From the NCBI GenBank assembly GCA_018969425.1, contig JAGWYJ010000001.1, forward strand, positions 62,001 to 126,000: 64,000 nucleotides of DNA. The letters are read 5' to 3'. Shown piece by piece: positions 45,173 to 54,722 of this stretch. Each line of letters starts with the position of its first letter. The stretch's first letter is position 1. Both the position numbers and the translations under genes were made by a program. The DNA comes from Alphaproteobacteria bacterium (GTDB lineage: Bacteria; Pseudomonadota; Alphaproteobacteria; Caulobacterales; Hyphomonadaceae). The notes beneath the pieces were generated by a model. It was not told the DNA's origin, made no database searches, and saw only the letters and a program-made list of their open reading frames with translations.

Positions 45173-47440
45173 ATGTCGACCAGAACCTTTGACAAGCCGG
45201 ACCAGTCCTTCGAAGCGTCTCGTCGCTTTTTCCTCATGGCGAGCGCGGCGGCGGGCGGCGGCCTCCTCCTGTCCGCCTGCGCCACACAGGATCCGACCGA
45301 CGGAGCTTCAACAGTCGCCGCAGCTCCCGCCAAGCCGGCGGCGCCGCCGGTGGACATCAACGCTTATGTCGCGATAAGCCCGGACGGCTCGATCCGCATC
45401 ATGGCCAAAAACCCCGAAATCGGACAGGGCATCAAGACGATGCTTCCCATGCTGATCGCGGAAGAGCTGGATGCGGACTGGTCGAAAGTTCAGATCGAGC
45501 AGGGAATCTCCGACCAGGCCCGCTACGGTAACCAGATCGCGGGCGGCTCGTTCGCAACGCCTCAGCACTGGACCCCTCATCGTCAGGTTGGGGCGGCGGC
45601 GCGTCTGATGCTTATGCAGGCTGCGGCTGCGAAGTGGTCGGTTCCCGTCTCGGAGCTTTCAACCGGCCCCAGCGTGGTTCGCCACGCCGCATCCAAGCGG
45701 GAAATCTCCTATGGCGACCTGGCCACAGAAGCGTCGGCCCTGCCCGCGCCGGAGAAGGCCGTCATTGACGGCCTCAAGCTGAAGGATGCGAAAGACTACC
45801 GTATTATCGGGAAGTCGGTGAAGAACTGGGATTCTCCCAGAATTGTCCGGGGCGAACCCATCTTCGGCATCGATGTGACGGTGCCGGGCATGAAGTACGC
45901 TTCGTTCGAGAAGTGCCCTGTGTTCGGCGGCAAGGTGGTCTCGGCCGATCTCGAGGCGGCGAAAGCTGTCCCGGGAGTGGTCGATGCGTTCATCGTACGT
46001 CAGGTCGGAAGCGACCTGATGGGCCTGCTCGACGGGGTGGCCGTGGTCGCCGATGACTGGTGGACGGCGAAGGAAGCTCGGAAAAAACTCAATATTGTCT
46101 GGGACGAAGGTCCAACCGCATCGCAGTCGACCACAGATTATGATCGGCAGGCGGCAGCGTTCGCCAAGGCCGCTCCGAAGGTCGCCAATCTTCGCAATGA
46201 CGGAGACGCCGCAAGCGCGCTCAAGTCATCCGCGAAAACGCTCGAGGCGTCCTACTCCTATCCCTTCCTCGTTCATGCGCCGCTTGAGCCTCAGAACTGC
46301 ACGGCCCACGCCAAAGCGGATGGAACCGTCGAGATCTGGGCGCCGACCCAAAATCCTGGCCCTGGCCGGGCGATGGTCGCTGCGGCCACGGGCGTCCCCG
46401 CAGACAAGATCACCATACGGCTGATCCGCTGCGGCGGCGGCTTCGGGCGACGGCTCGCCAACGACTACATGGTCGAGGCTGCCGCTATCTCCAAGCAGGC
46501 TGGCAATATTCCGGTCAAGCTTGTCTGGACGCGCGAAGACGATATGCAGCACAACCCCTATCGACCGGCGGGCTATCACAACTTCAAAGCGGGCCTCGAC
46601 AAGGACAATAAGCTGGTCGCCCTGACCAACCACTTCGTCACATTCGGGGCTGGCGAAAAGCCGGGCAACTCCGCAGGTCTTCCGCCTGCCGAGTTTCCGG
46701 CCGGCTACATCCCGAACACCAATTACGGCTTCTCGGTGATCCCCTTCGGCGTGCCGACCGGACCGCTGCGGGCGCCGACCTCCAACGCCGTGTGCTTCGC
46801 CTATCAGTCCTTCCTTGACGAGGTGGCGCACGCCGCCGGGAAGGATCCGCTGGACTTCAGACTCGAGCTGCTGGCGAGCCCGACGGCTCCCGCTCCGACG
46901 CCTGGACGGGCCTCCTTCAGCCCGAAACGGATGAGCGACGCCCTGCGAATCGTTGCGGAGCGCTCCGGCTGGTCAAGACGCGCCTCGCTTCCCAAGGGGG
47001 TCGGGATGGGTATCGCCTTCTACTATTCCCACCAGGGGCATTTCGCCCACGTGGCGAAGGTGAAGGTGCAGCCCAACGGGCAGTGGCGCGTTCTCAAGGT
47101 ATGGGTTGTGGGCGACATCGGATCCCAGATCATCAATCCGACAAACGCGATCAACCAGGTCCAGGGGTCGGTCATCGACGGTATCGGGGAGATGAGCCAG
47201 AAGATCACCATCGACCGCGGTCGGACGGTCCAGGCGAACTTCTACGACATGCCTCTTATCCGCATGCCGGACGCCCCGCAGATCGACGTTCATTTCAACG
47301 TCACCGACAATTCGCCAACGGGACTTGGGGAGCCGGCGCTACCGCCAGTCCTCCCCGCGGTCGCCAATGCGATCTTCGCAGCCACCGGCAAGCGGATCAG
47401 ATCCCTTCCGGTGATCCCGGCGGACCTCCGCTGGGCCTAA
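45173..47440 (+). CDS. iorB: Isoquinoline 1-oxidoreductase-type beta subunit, molybdopterin-binding
   Basis: 755 residues, typical of the single-chain large subunit (IorB/xanthine-dehydrogenase family). An RRFF-containing Tat-like leader ends in a lipobox-like LLLSAC around 35 (so possibly a Tat-exported lipoprotein). Then comes the aldehyde-oxidase/xanthine-dehydrogenase fold with RGEPIFGIDVTVPGMKYASF, EASYSYPFLVHAPLEPQNCT (Moco contact), IRCGGGFGRRL and the catalytic Glu segment GLGEPALPPVLPAVANAIFA near the end. Export makes a periplasmic, molybdenum-dependent oxidation likely. A strong terminator follows 40 bases after the stop. Confidence 0.92.
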   Translation: MSTRTFDKPDQSFEASRRFFLMASAAAGGGLLLSACATQDPTDGASTVAAAPAKPAAPPVDINAYVAISPDGSIRIMAKNPEIGQGIKTMLPMLIAEELDADWSKVQIEQGISDQARYGNQIAGGSFATPQHWTPHRQVGAAARLMLMQAAAAKWSVPVSELSTGPSVVRHAASKREISYGDLATEASALPAPEKAVIDGLKLKDAKDYRIIGKSVKNWDSPRIVRGEPIFGIDVTVPGMKYASFEKCPVFGGKVVSADLEAAKAVPGVVDAFIVRQVGSDLMGLLDGVAVVADDWWTAKEARKKLNIVWDEGPTASQSTTDYDRQAAAFAKAAPKVANLRNDGDAASALKSSAKTLEASYSYPFLVHAPLEPQNCTAHAKADGTVEIWAPTQNPGPGRAMVAAATGVPADKITIRLIRCGGGFGRRLANDYMVEAAAISKQAGNIPVKLVWTREDDMQHNPYRPAGYHNFKAGLDKDNKLVALTNHFVTFGAGEKPGNSAGLPPAEFPAGYIPNTNYGFSVIPFGVPTGPLRAPTSNAVCFAYQSFLDEVAHAAGKDPLDFRLELLASPTAPAPTPGRASFSPKRMSDALRIVAERSGWSRRASLPKGVGMGIAFYYSHQGHFAHVAKVKVQPNGQWRVLKVWVVGDIGSQIINPTNAINQVQGSVIDGIGEMSQKITIDRGRTVQANFYDMPLIRMPDAPQIDVHFNVTDNSPTGLGEPALPPVLPAVANAIFAATGKRIRSLPVIPADLRWA

Positions 47441-47476
47441 GCTTGCCCTTAGGTCAGGGCAAGGTCAGTCTCAGAG

Positions 47477-47505
47477 ACGCCCGGATCGAAAGGTCCGGGC
47501 GTTTT
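47477..47505 (+). terminator. Intrinsic terminator after iorAB
   Basis: ACGCCCGGA (47477-47485) pairs with TCCGGGCGT (47494-47502) and is followed by TTTT. Good rho-independent form, ~40 bases after the iorB stop. Confidence 0.85.
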
Positions 47506-47579
47506 CTATGTCAGCCTCCCGGTCGCACAATCGTGACCTCAACACCCCGCCGGACTGCTGGTCACTGCTCTCAAACACA

Positions 47580-47609
47580 TTGACGCAGTAGGCCTTTTCG
47601 ACAGATACA
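47580..47609 (+). promoter_or_regulatory. Possible sigma-70 promoter of the redox fusion gene
   Basis: TTGACG (47580-47585) and GATACA (47604-47609) with an 18-base spacer, 50 bases before the ATG at 47659. Reasonable but not exact consensus. Confidence 0.4.
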
Positions 47610-47658
47610 GAAGAATATCCATTACACTCTGGACGGAAGTCTAGCTGGAGAAGATGAC

Positions 47659-49680
47659 ATGAGAAAAAGGCTTATGGCCTCGGCGGTCGCCGCGGCTGTC
47701 CTGAGCGCGGCAGGCGTCGCAGCGCTGCAGTCCGGCATCGCCGCGCCGACGATGAGCGCTCCGGTGACGGTGGCGGCTCGCGCTGACAACTTCCAGCTGA
47801 CGGATCACACCCGTCTCGCCCACGAGCTGTATTACTTCAAGTACGCCCCGGCGATCGTCATCATGAGCCAGTCGAATGGCTCCAAGATGTCTCGCGAAGC
47901 GGCTGTCGAGCTTGAGAAAACCGCCGCCGCCTACCGCTCCAAGGGCGTCCTCTTCTATCTGATGAACTCCAATCTGGGTCAGACCCGCGAGCAGGCCGCC
48001 GCCGAGGCTGAACGCCTCAAAGTCAGCATGCCCATTCTCATGGACGAGCTTCAACTGGTCGGCGAATCGCTCGGCGTCCAGAAGGACGGCGAGATCTTCG
48101 TGATCAACCCGCAGAAGAATTTCGAGATCGCCTATCACGGCCCCCTGGACGATCGCTTCGCCAAGGCTTCGCCCAATGCGAAGGCTTCGGTCAAGGAAGC
48201 CTATGTCGCCCGGGCTCTTGATTCGGTGCTTGCCGGTCAGCCGGTCGCGAAGGCTCGCGTCGAAAGCCGCGGCGGCTCGGCGATCGCGTTCCCGGAGCGC
48301 GCCCGCTCGGCCCAGTTCGCCAACATCTCCTACTCGGAGGACGTCGCGCCGATCCTTCAGGAGAAGTGCGTGAGCTGCCACCAGAAGGGCGGAATCGGCC
48401 CGTTCGCGATGAACAGCTATGAGGTGATCAAAGGCTTCGCCCCGATGATCCGAGAGTCCGTGCGCGCAGAGCGCATGCCTCCCTACTTCGCCGATCCGCA
48501 CATCGGGAAGTTCCAGAACGATCAGGCTCTGACCCCGACGCAAACCAAGACGCTCATCCACTGGATCGAAGCTGGCGCGCCGCGCGGGACCGGCCCGGAT
48601 GTTCTCAAGGAACAAGCGGGCGAGGCTCCGGAATGGCCTGCTCACCTCGGAAAGCCCGACGTGATTGTCGACCTGCCGGCGTTCGACGTGCCTGCGACAG
48701 GCATTGTGGAGTATCAGAACCAGAAAGTTGACAACCCCTTCAAGGAAGACACCTGGCTGCGGGCCATCTCCATTAAGCCAGGCGACCGCTCGGTTCTTCA
48801 CCACGTGGTCTCCAACCACGTTCCTGACCCGAAACTTCCCCGCGCAAAGATCCCGGGCGGCTCTGTCGGCTCCTACACGCCTGGAGCGGAAGCTCAGGTC
48901 ATCGCCAAAGGCGCCGGCGCTCCGGTTCCTGCGGGCGGCAAGCTGAACTTCCAGATGCACTACACGACGACAGGCAAGGCCTCGACGGACCGTACTCAGG
49001 TCGGGTTCTACACGCTCAAGACGGCGCCCGAGTACATCAAGCGCTCGACGGTCATCGGCGATTTCGCCCTGTCCATTCCCGCAGGCGAAGCCCGTCACAA
49101 GGAAATCGCCTACCTGACCTTCCCGGCGGACGCCTATCTCTACACGCTTTATCCGCATTCTCATTACCGCGGCATGCATGTCGAGCTGAAGTCCAAGACG
49201 CCGGATGGCAAGGAGACCATGCTCCTCTCGCTCCCGAAGTATGACTTCAACTGGCAGCGTGACTACGATCCGATCGAGCCGATCCTGGTCAAAGCGGGCA
49301 CCAAGCTCATCGCGACCTGGGTCTATGACAACTCGGTTCACAACAAGGCGAACCCGGATCCGACTATCAACGTCACCTGGGGCGAGCAGTCCCACGAGGA
49401 GATGATGTACTTCCGGGTCAATTACCGCTGGGCGGACGAGACGGTGACGAACGTCCGTAACGATCTCCAGGCCGCTCTGATGAAGTCCATGACGATCGGG
49501 GCGCTCGACGACAATGCCGACGACATGGTTCAGGTGAGCGAGCTTCGTGGCCCCCTCGCCCGCCTCAAGGCCCGCTTCGCCGACCTCGATGTTGACGGCA
49601 ATGGCGGCCTCGATGCGAAAGAGCTTGCCGCTGGCAATGTCTCCCGCGCATCGGCCCGGACCCAGGACTTCGACCTCTAA
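47659..49680 (+). CDS. Secreted redoxin-like / haem / copper-monooxygenase-like / EF-hand fusion protein
   Basis: 673 residues. In order: signal peptide (to ~29); a redoxin-like domain (~40-190) with no cysteine; a c-type haem region with CVSCH (237-241), with MPPY and later His as possible axial ligands; a peptidylglycine-monooxygenase-like copper region (~340-600) with paired His381-His382, H434, and HSH (500-502 with PHSH); and two EF-hand loops (617-628 and 644-655, the latter canonical D-x-D-x-N-G). The only cysteines are those of the haem motif. Redoxin-haem-monooxygenase fusions occur in some bacteria as unknowns. It is flanked by terminators, so it is transcribed alone. Confidence 0.78.
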   Translation: MRKRLMASAVAAAVLSAAGVAALQSGIAAPTMSAPVTVAARADNFQLTDHTRLAHELYYFKYAPAIVIMSQSNGSKMSREAAVELEKTAAAYRSKGVLFYLMNSNLGQTREQAAAEAERLKVSMPILMDELQLVGESLGVQKDGEIFVINPQKNFEIAYHGPLDDRFAKASPNAKASVKEAYVARALDSVLAGQPVAKARVESRGGSAIAFPERARSAQFANISYSEDVAPILQEKCVSCHQKGGIGPFAMNSYEVIKGFAPMIRESVRAERMPPYFADPHIGKFQNDQALTPTQTKTLIHWIEAGAPRGTGPDVLKEQAGEAPEWPAHLGKPDVIVDLPAFDVPATGIVEYQNQKVDNPFKEDTWLRAISIKPGDRSVLHHVVSNHVPDPKLPRAKIPGGSVGSYTPGAEAQVIAKGAGAPVPAGGKLNFQMHYTTTGKASTDRTQVGFYTLKTAPEYIKRSTVIGDFALSIPAGEARHKEIAYLTFPADAYLYTLYPHSHYRGMHVELKSKTPDGKETMLLSLPKYDFNWQRDYDPIEPILVKAGTKLIATWVYDNSVHNKANPDPTINVTWGEQSHEEMMYFRVNYRWADETVTNVRNDLQAALMKSMTIGALDDNADDMVQVSELRGPLARLKARFADLDVDGNGGLDAKELAAGNVSRASARTQDFDL

Positions 49681-49705
49681 TCAGGTCTCCTATCCGACAT
49701 GCTGA

Positions 49706-49735
49706 AGAGCCGGAACCGCAAGGTTCCGGCTCTTT
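49706..49735 (+). terminator. Intrinsic terminator after the redox fusion gene
   Basis: AGAGCCGGAACC (49706-49717), GCAA loop, GGTTCCGGCTCT (49722-49733): a perfect 12-bp stem on a stable GNRA-type loop, then TT-C-ATTT. Ends the plus-strand gene 25 bases after its stop. Confidence 0.82.
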
Positions 49736-49830
49736 CATTTCCAGTGTCCTTCGCGGCTGCCTGCCGTCGCTCGCATTCGGAGGTGACGACGTGAGCCATG
49801 CGGCCGGAACCAGCCGTCCCCGGGTCAATG

Positions 49831-49860
49831 AAAAACGCCGCGCTCCGGGGAGCGCGGCGT
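49831..49860 (-). terminator. Intrinsic terminator for the minus-strand gene
   Basis: Read on the minus strand, ACGCCGCGCTCC/GGAGCGCGGCGT (49835-49860) is followed by TTTTT (49831-49835 complement). It lies 34 bases after the stop at 49894 and ends that gene. Confidence 0.8.
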
Positions 49861-49893
49861 TCTGACCTTATAGAAACCTGCAGATCCGGGGGA

Positions 49894-50973
49894 TCACCCC
49901 TCGTCGCGATCGCCGTTCACGCGATTGCTCTTTCCGGCCCGGTCATTGGCTCGACCGCCGGCCAGAATGCCCTCAAGGCCGTAGTTACCTTCATGGCACG
50001 CATACTCGTACATGTTGCCATCGACCTTGTTCATGCCAACCTCCCCCTTCCAGACCTGCGTGTAGAGGGTGGGATCGTCGACTTCGAACTCATACAGGAT
50101 CTGGTTGTCGTTATATCGGGTGAAGCGCTCGATGATCTTTCCCTTCTCGGTCAGCGAGACCTGTCCGCCGCCAATCTGCTGATTGGGGTGGAGATTGACG
50201 GTCTCCACCACAAGGGTGTCGCCTTCCCACCATCCGATTGAGTCGCCAAGATAGGGCTTGAGAGCATCCGGCCTGTGCTTGCTTTTGAGCGGGATGATGC
50301 GGGCGTCGTGCACCATCTCAACGACAATCACCACATGATCCGGAGACTGAATGATCTGGTAGTTGTTGTTGTAAAGCACGTTCATCATAGGCGGTCCGCC
50401 GGTGCCTCCAAATCCGATGATGCAACGTTCGCCCAGCGCCCGCTCCTCAGGGTTATCGTAGCCCGAACCTCGGCCCGTTCGCCGAGCCGAGGCCAGCTTC
50501 CTTCCTTCCGCGGAGAACGGAATGGTTCCGTTCGGCGGATCCACGATCCATGACGTCCGCCAGGTCCCCTTCACATTCGCGTAATTGTTGCCCGGATCGA
50601 TCCAGAACGCATTATATCCGCGGCCCGCGTTCAGATCCTTCCCATCCAGCAGACCATCAGACGTCTTCTGGTTGTCGTCGGTCGCCTGACGAATATTGGA
50701 CGGGTTCTTAGCGCGAGCTTCGGCGGCCTCAGCGTCGGTCATCGTCAGAGACTTGAACTGCGACGGGCGCGTCAGGGTCGTGTTCGACGAGTTCGTCCAG
50801 ACGCCGGTCAGGTCCGGCTGACCGATCGCCAGCCTCGGAGCCACATAGCCTTTTTCCGTGCGACCGTCCGCACCCGCAGGGGTGGCGGACTGCGCCGAAG
50901 CCGGAGCGACCCACATCAGCCCCAGACACGCCGCCAGCGCGGCGCTGGAAACCCATCCGCCAGTTCTCATCAT
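49894..50973 (-). CDS. Secreted protein of unknown function with WWEGDTLVVET motif
   Basis: 359 residues from the ATG at 50973 (GGGAG upstream at good spacing). The signal peptide ends near APASAQ. No domain is named by me, but the protein has recognisable blocks: LAIGQPDLTGVWTNSSNTT, SPDHVVIVVEMVHDARIIPL and IGWWEGDTLVVETVNLHPNQ. The WWEGDTLVVET block recurs in many secreted proteobacterial hypotheticals. The protein may be beta-rich and bind a ligand; function cannot be deduced. A terminator follows its stop, and its start is far from other coding, so it is a single-gene unit. Confidence 0.72.
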   Translation of the reverse strand: MMRTGGWVSSAALAACLGLMWVAPASAQSATPAGADGRTEKGYVAPRLAIGQPDLTGVWTNSSNTTLTRPSQFKSLTMTDAEAAEARAKNPSNIRQATDDNQKTSDGLLDGKDLNAGRGYNAFWIDPGNNYANVKGTWRTSWIVDPPNGTIPFSAEGRKLASARRTGRGSGYDNPEERALGERCIIGFGGTGGPPMMNVLYNNNYQIIQSPDHVVIVVEMVHDARIIPLKSKHRPDALKPYLGDSIGWWEGDTLVVETVNLHPNQQIGGGQVSLTEKGKIIERFTRYNDNQILYEFEVDDPTLYTQVWKGEVGMNKVDGNMYEYACHEGNYGLEGILAGGRANDRAGKSNRVNGDRDEG

Positions 50974-51132
50974 GCTAATTCTCCCTCGGGCGCCCGCTTC
51001 TTCGTGTCGGACGGTGCGCCTGCACGAGGGATAGTGGCCGAAACACCCCTGCCCGCACAAGCGGCCTGAGAGCGCAGACGACACATTCTCTCGTCAAATT
51101 GACCCAAAGGGACGTCCGGCGACCCCGTAGTC

Positions 51133-51741
51133 TCAGACCGCCCCGTCGGCGACGGCCTTCACGAGGGCGACCGCCTCCGGGGAGGCCCAGTCCGCCGGCA
51201 GGATCAAGCGGGCCGCCTCCCGCCCGTCGCGACCATAGATGATGGTGCTCGGAAAGGCTCCCGTCTTGGCGTCGTAGGTGACGTTGTATGTGCTGTCATA
51301 GAAAAAGGGCAGATCTTCCCCAACCAGCTTGAGGAGCCGATCGCGCGCCGACTGACGGGCGTCTTCATAGCCGAACGCCACGGGAACAACGACGACCTCG
51401 TCTTTGGGGAAGGCCTTCTGAAGCGCGGCGAGGGTCGGCATCTCCTCGACGCACGGCGCACACCACTCAGCCCAGATATTGAGCACGACCACCTTGCCTG
51501 CGAACTCCGAAAAATTCCGGGAGCCGCCCGTTTCATCCAGGAAGGGCGACGTCGGAAGGGACAAATCCTGAGACAGATCCAATTCAGCGAACTGCCCTTT
51601 GCGAAAGGATTCCAGCGTCGGAGGGGCCGAGCTGTCGGAATTCGCACCGCCCTGCGGCTGGCATGCCGCCGCGAAGAGTGCCAGAACAGCCGCAGCCAAG
51701 AGCCGCGGCGCGTGGGAGATCGGCATCGTCCGGTTTTTCAT
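51133..51741 (-). CDS. TlpA-like thiol-disulfide oxidoreductase, lipoprotein
   Basis: 202 residues. Lipoprotein-type signal ([12 protein letters not shown], Cys about 27). The TlpA/ResE-like thioredoxin fold has the redox motif WCAPC in [15 protein letters not shown] and the cis-Pro region [15 protein letters not shown]. These proteins reduce cysteines in c-type cytochromes or copper-site proteins in the periplasm. It is divergent from argH, which shares the 38-base gap. The position downstream of a haem-binding fusion gene two loci away is suggestive but not an operon link. Confidence 0.9.
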   Translation of the reverse strand: MKNRTMPISHAPRLLAAAVLALFAAACQPQGGANSDSSAPPTLESFRKGQFAELDLSQDLSLPTSPFLDETGGSRNFSEFAGKVVVLNIWAEWCAPCVEEMPTLAALQKAFPKDEVVVVPVAFGYEDARQSARDRLLKLVGEDLPFFYDSTYNVTYDAKTGAFPSTIIYGRDGREAARLILPADWASPEAVALVKAVADGAV

Positions 51742-51779
51742 TTCGTCGCCTGTCCAGTTCGGAAACTTCGGGAATCAAG

Positions 51780-53174
51780 ATGACCAAAAGGCCTGAGGGT
51801 CAAGAGATGTGGGGCGGACGCTTCAGCGCCAAGCCCGATGAGGTCATGGAGGCCATCAACGCCTCCATCGATACCGACAAACGCCTTGCGGAAGAGGACA
51901 TTACGGCCTCGACCGCCCACGCACGGATGCTCGCCAGCACCGGAATTATTACGGCGGACGACGCCGAGGCGATCACCGACGGCCTGAAAATCATCCGATC
52001 CGACATCCGAAACGGAAACTTCCCCTTCTCGAAAGCGCTTGAAGACATTCACATGAATGTCGAGGCGCGCCTCCGGGATCTCATCGGTCCCTCCGCCGGG
52101 AGGCTGCATACGGCCCGATCGCGAAACGATCAGGTGGCTGTGGATTTCCGACTTTGGGTCCGGTCGGCCTGCTCTGCGAGGGCTGTCCAGATCGAGGACC
52201 TGATGAGAGCGCTGCTCCAGCAGGCCGAGGCCCATGCCGATACCGTCATGCCTGGCTTCACCCATCTGCAGACGGCCCAGCCGATCACTTTCGGCCATCA
52301 CCTGATGGCCTATGTGGAGATGCTGAGCCGCGATGTCGGGCGGTTCCGGGATGCCGAACGACGAATGAACGAATGTCCGCTGGGCGCAGCCGCTCTTGCG
52401 GGCACGGGATTTCCCATAGACCGCCATCAAACCGCAGCAGCCCTGGGGTTTGAGCGCCCCATGGCCAACTCGATCGATGCGGTCTCCGCAAGAGATTTCG
52501 TGCTTGAAGCGCTCTGCGCGACGAGCCTGTGCGCCTCTCATCTCTCCCGTCTGGCCGAAGAAATCGTGATCTGGTCTTCGGCGCAGTTCCGGTTCGTCCG
52601 CCTGTCGGACAGCTGGTCGACCGGATCGTCCATCATGCCCCAGAAGCGCAATCCCGACGCCGCGGAGCTGGTTCGTGCGAAAACGGGACGAACGATGGGA
52701 TCCCTGGTCGGATTGCTGACCGTCATGAAGGGTCTGCCGCTCGCCTACTCCAAGGACATGCAGGAAGATAAGGCCGGGGCCTTTGAAGCCTTTGACGCCC
52801 TCGACCTGTCGCTGCAGGCGATGACAGGCATGATCTCGACCATGACGCCCAACATCGCCCGCATGCGGGAGGCGGCGGCCTCAGGTTTCTCCACAGCGAC
52901 AGACCTTGCGGACTTTCTGGTGCGGGAACTGAACATCCCGTTCAGAGAGGCCCACCATATCACGGGCGCGGCCGTGAAGGCCGCCGAGGAAGCGGGGCTC
53001 GATCTCGCCCAACTCCCCCTGGCGGTCCTTTCAGCTCTCGAACCGCGGATCACGGATGCGATATTTGACGTTCTGACGGTTGAAGCTTCTGTCGCAAGTC
53101 GTCAGAGTTACGGTGGAACTGCGCCGGTGCGGGTGCGCGAGCAGATCGCAGCATGGAAGGACAAACTGCAATGA
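51780..53174 (+). CDS. argH: Argininosuccinate lyase
   Basis: 464 residues from the ATG at 51780 (the frame runs further upstream but the family N-terminus MWGGRF-x-x-x lies just after it). Family signature [20 protein letters not shown], plus [40 protein letters not shown] and [15 protein letters not shown]. It cleaves argininosuccinate to arginine and fumarate. The stop overlaps the lptM start (ATGA). Divergent from the TlpA-like gene. Confidence 0.97.
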   Translation: MTKRPEGQEMWGGRFSAKPDEVMEAINASIDTDKRLAEEDITASTAHARMLASTGIITADDAEAITDGLKIIRSDIRNGNFPFSKALEDIHMNVEARLRDLIGPSAGRLHTARSRNDQVAVDFRLWVRSACSARAVQIEDLMRALLQQAEAHADTVMPGFTHLQTAQPITFGHHLMAYVEMLSRDVGRFRDAERRMNECPLGAAALAGTGFPIDRHQTAAALGFERPMANSIDAVSARDFVLEALCATSLCASHLSRLAEEIVIWSSAQFRFVRLSDSWSTGSSIMPQKRNPDAAELVRAKTGRTMGSLVGLLTVMKGLPLAYSKDMQEDKAGAFEAFDALDLSLQAMTGMISTMTPNIARMREAAASGFSTATDLADFLVRELNIPFREAHHITGAAVKAAEEAGLDLAQLPLAVLSALEPRITDAIFDVLTVEASVASRQSYGGTAPVRVREQIAAWKDKLQ

Positions 53175-53428
53175 CAGCTCGCCGCGCCACCCTGATGCTG
53201 GCGTTTGTCGCGTGCTCGGCGCTCGCGGCCGGCTGCGGGCTTCGGGGGGACCTGGAGCGTCCCCCTCCTCTCTGGGGCGACCCGCCTCGTGAAGGACCCC
53301 TGGACCCCAGAACTGTCCGTGAGGCGGAGACCAGAGCGAACGAAAAGCCTGCGCCGTCGAGCCAGCCACAGGATGCGGCCGATCGCACGCCTGCGGAGAC
53401 AACACAGCCCGAACCCTCGCCGCAATAG
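53171..53428 (+). CDS. lptM: LptM-like small lipoprotein
   Basis: 85 residues. Signal peptide with lipobox ALAAGC (Cys ~23), followed by [12 protein letters not shown], the conserved GLRG-x-L start of the YifL/LptM family, then a Pro-rich disordered tail. LptM assists disulfide formation and maturation of LptD in the outer membrane. Its placement between argH and lysA is the usual alphaproteobacterial order. It overlaps argH (ATGA) and ends 22 bases before lysA. Confidence 0.82.
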   Translation: MTARRATLMLAFVACSALAAGCGLRGDLERPPPLWGDPPREGPLDPRTVREAETRANEKPAPSSQPQDAADRTPAETTQPEPSPQ

Positions 53429-53450
53429 ATACAACCCGGACAGCCTGATC

Positions 53451-54722
53451 ATGCATCACTTCGCCTATAGGTCCGGCGTGCTTCACTGCGAGGATGTCTC
53501 CCTCGAAGCGATCGCCCGCGAACTGGGAACGCCAGCCTATGTCTATTCAGACGCCACCCTGAAACGTCACTACACCGTTCTCAACGAAGCGCTTGGAGAG
53601 CAAAGGCATCTCATCGCCTATGCGGTAAAAGCCAATTCGAACCTCGGCGTCCTCGCCACGCTTGCGTCACTCGGTGCGGGCGCAGACGTCGTTTCGGGCG
53701 GAGAGATGCTCAAGGCCCTCGAGGCGGGCGTTCCGGCGGGACGAATCGTGTTTTCGGGAGTGGGAAAGTCCGAGGATGAGATCGCCCTCGGGCTGAAATC
53801 AGGCATTCATCAGTTCAATGTCGAAAGCATTCCGGAACTCCACAGGTTGTCGCGCGTCGCGACCGCTCTCGGCGTCCGGGCCTCCATGGCTTTCCGGGTC
53901 AATCCCCATGTCGAGGCCGGCGGCCATGCCCATATCTCGACAGGGTCGGCGGAACACAAGTTCGGCATCGCGTGGCACGAAGCGGAAAGGGCCTACGCGG
54001 AGGCCGCAGATCTGCCGGGTATCGATCCTGTCGGCGTCGCCGTGCATATCGGCAGCCAGATCATGCGAATCGCTCCGTTCAAAGAGGCGTGGACCAAGGT
54101 CGTAGCCCTTGTCCGGACCCTTCGCGCCCGGGGCTTGGCTATCTCCCGCGTCGATTTCGGCGGGGGTCTCGGCGTTCCCTATTCTCATGATGACGAGCCT
54201 GATAGCCCGACGCTCTATGCGCGCCAGGCCCGGGAGACACTCGGGGATCTGGACGTTGAACTGATCGTGGAGCCCGGACGGCTGATCGCAGGCAATGCAG
54301 GCGTTCTTGTTTCCCGGGTCGAATACGTCAAGGAACGCGATGGACGGACGTTCGTGATCCTTGATGCAGGGATGAACGACCTAATGCGGCCGGCGCTATA
54401 TGACGCCTTCCATGACATCCTGCCGGTCAGGACCCCGCCTTTGGGAGCCTCCAGACGGGCTGTCGACATTGTCGGGCCCGTTTGCGAAAGCACCGATCGG
54501 TTCGCCAAGGATCGCCCCATGCCCCCGATTCAGGAGGGGGATCTCCTCGCCTTCATGACGGCGGGGGCCTACGGGGCGGCTCTTTCTTCGCAGTATAACG
54601 CTCGTCCCCTGGTTGCCGAAGCCCTCGTTCGCGGCGATGCTTGCGTCGTCGTGCGACGACGGCCGACATTTGAAGAAATGATCGCCCTTGAGCGGGCGCC
54701 GGATTGGATCAAAGGTGGCTGA
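53451..54722 (+). CDS. lysA: Diaminopimelate decarboxylase
   Basis: 423 residues from the ATG at 53451 (HHFAYRSGVLHCEDVSLEAI). PLP lysine in YAVKANSNLGVLATL, HIGSQI, the dimer-interface Cys segment PVCESTDRFAKDRPMP and GAYGAALSSQYN. It makes L-lysine from meso-diaminopimelate. A frame open upstream to 53205 overlaps lptM and is not the start. The next gene, TIGR02302-type, begins inside its last codons. Confidence 0.97.
   Translation: MHHFAYRSGVLHCEDVSLEAIARELGTPAYVYSDATLKRHYTVLNEALGEQRHLIAYAVKANSNLGVLATLASLGAGADVVSGGEMLKALEAGVPAGRIVFSGVGKSEDEIALGLKSGIHQFNVESIPELHRLSRVATALGVRASMAFRVNPHVEAGGHAHISTGSAEHKFGIAWHEAERAYAEAADLPGIDPVGVAVHIGSQIMRIAPFKEAWTKVVALVRTLRARGLAISRVDFGGGLGVPYSHDDEPDSPTLYARQARETLGDLDVELIVEPGRLIAGNAGVLVSRVEYVKERDGRTFVILDAGMNDLMRPALYDAFHDILPVRTPPLGASRRAVDIVGPVCESTDRFAKDRPMPPIQEGDLLAFMTAGAYGAALSSQYNARPLVAEALVRGDACVVVRRRPTFEEMIALERAPDWIKGG

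Noticed and set aside
47641-49395. 584-residue minus-strand ORF over the redox fusion gene
   Set aside because: The plus strand has signal peptide, haem and EF-hand motifs and its own terminator; the minus frame shows none of these and has shadow-like composition.
53205-53450. Upstream extension of lysA to 53205
   Set aside because: It overlaps lptM in another frame, and the ATG at 53451 starts at the expected family N-terminus.
54688-54714. TTG start of the TIGR02302-type gene
   Set aside because: Lies deeper in lysA and has no clear ribosome site; the GTG at 54715 gives a start closer to the family's usual N-terminus.
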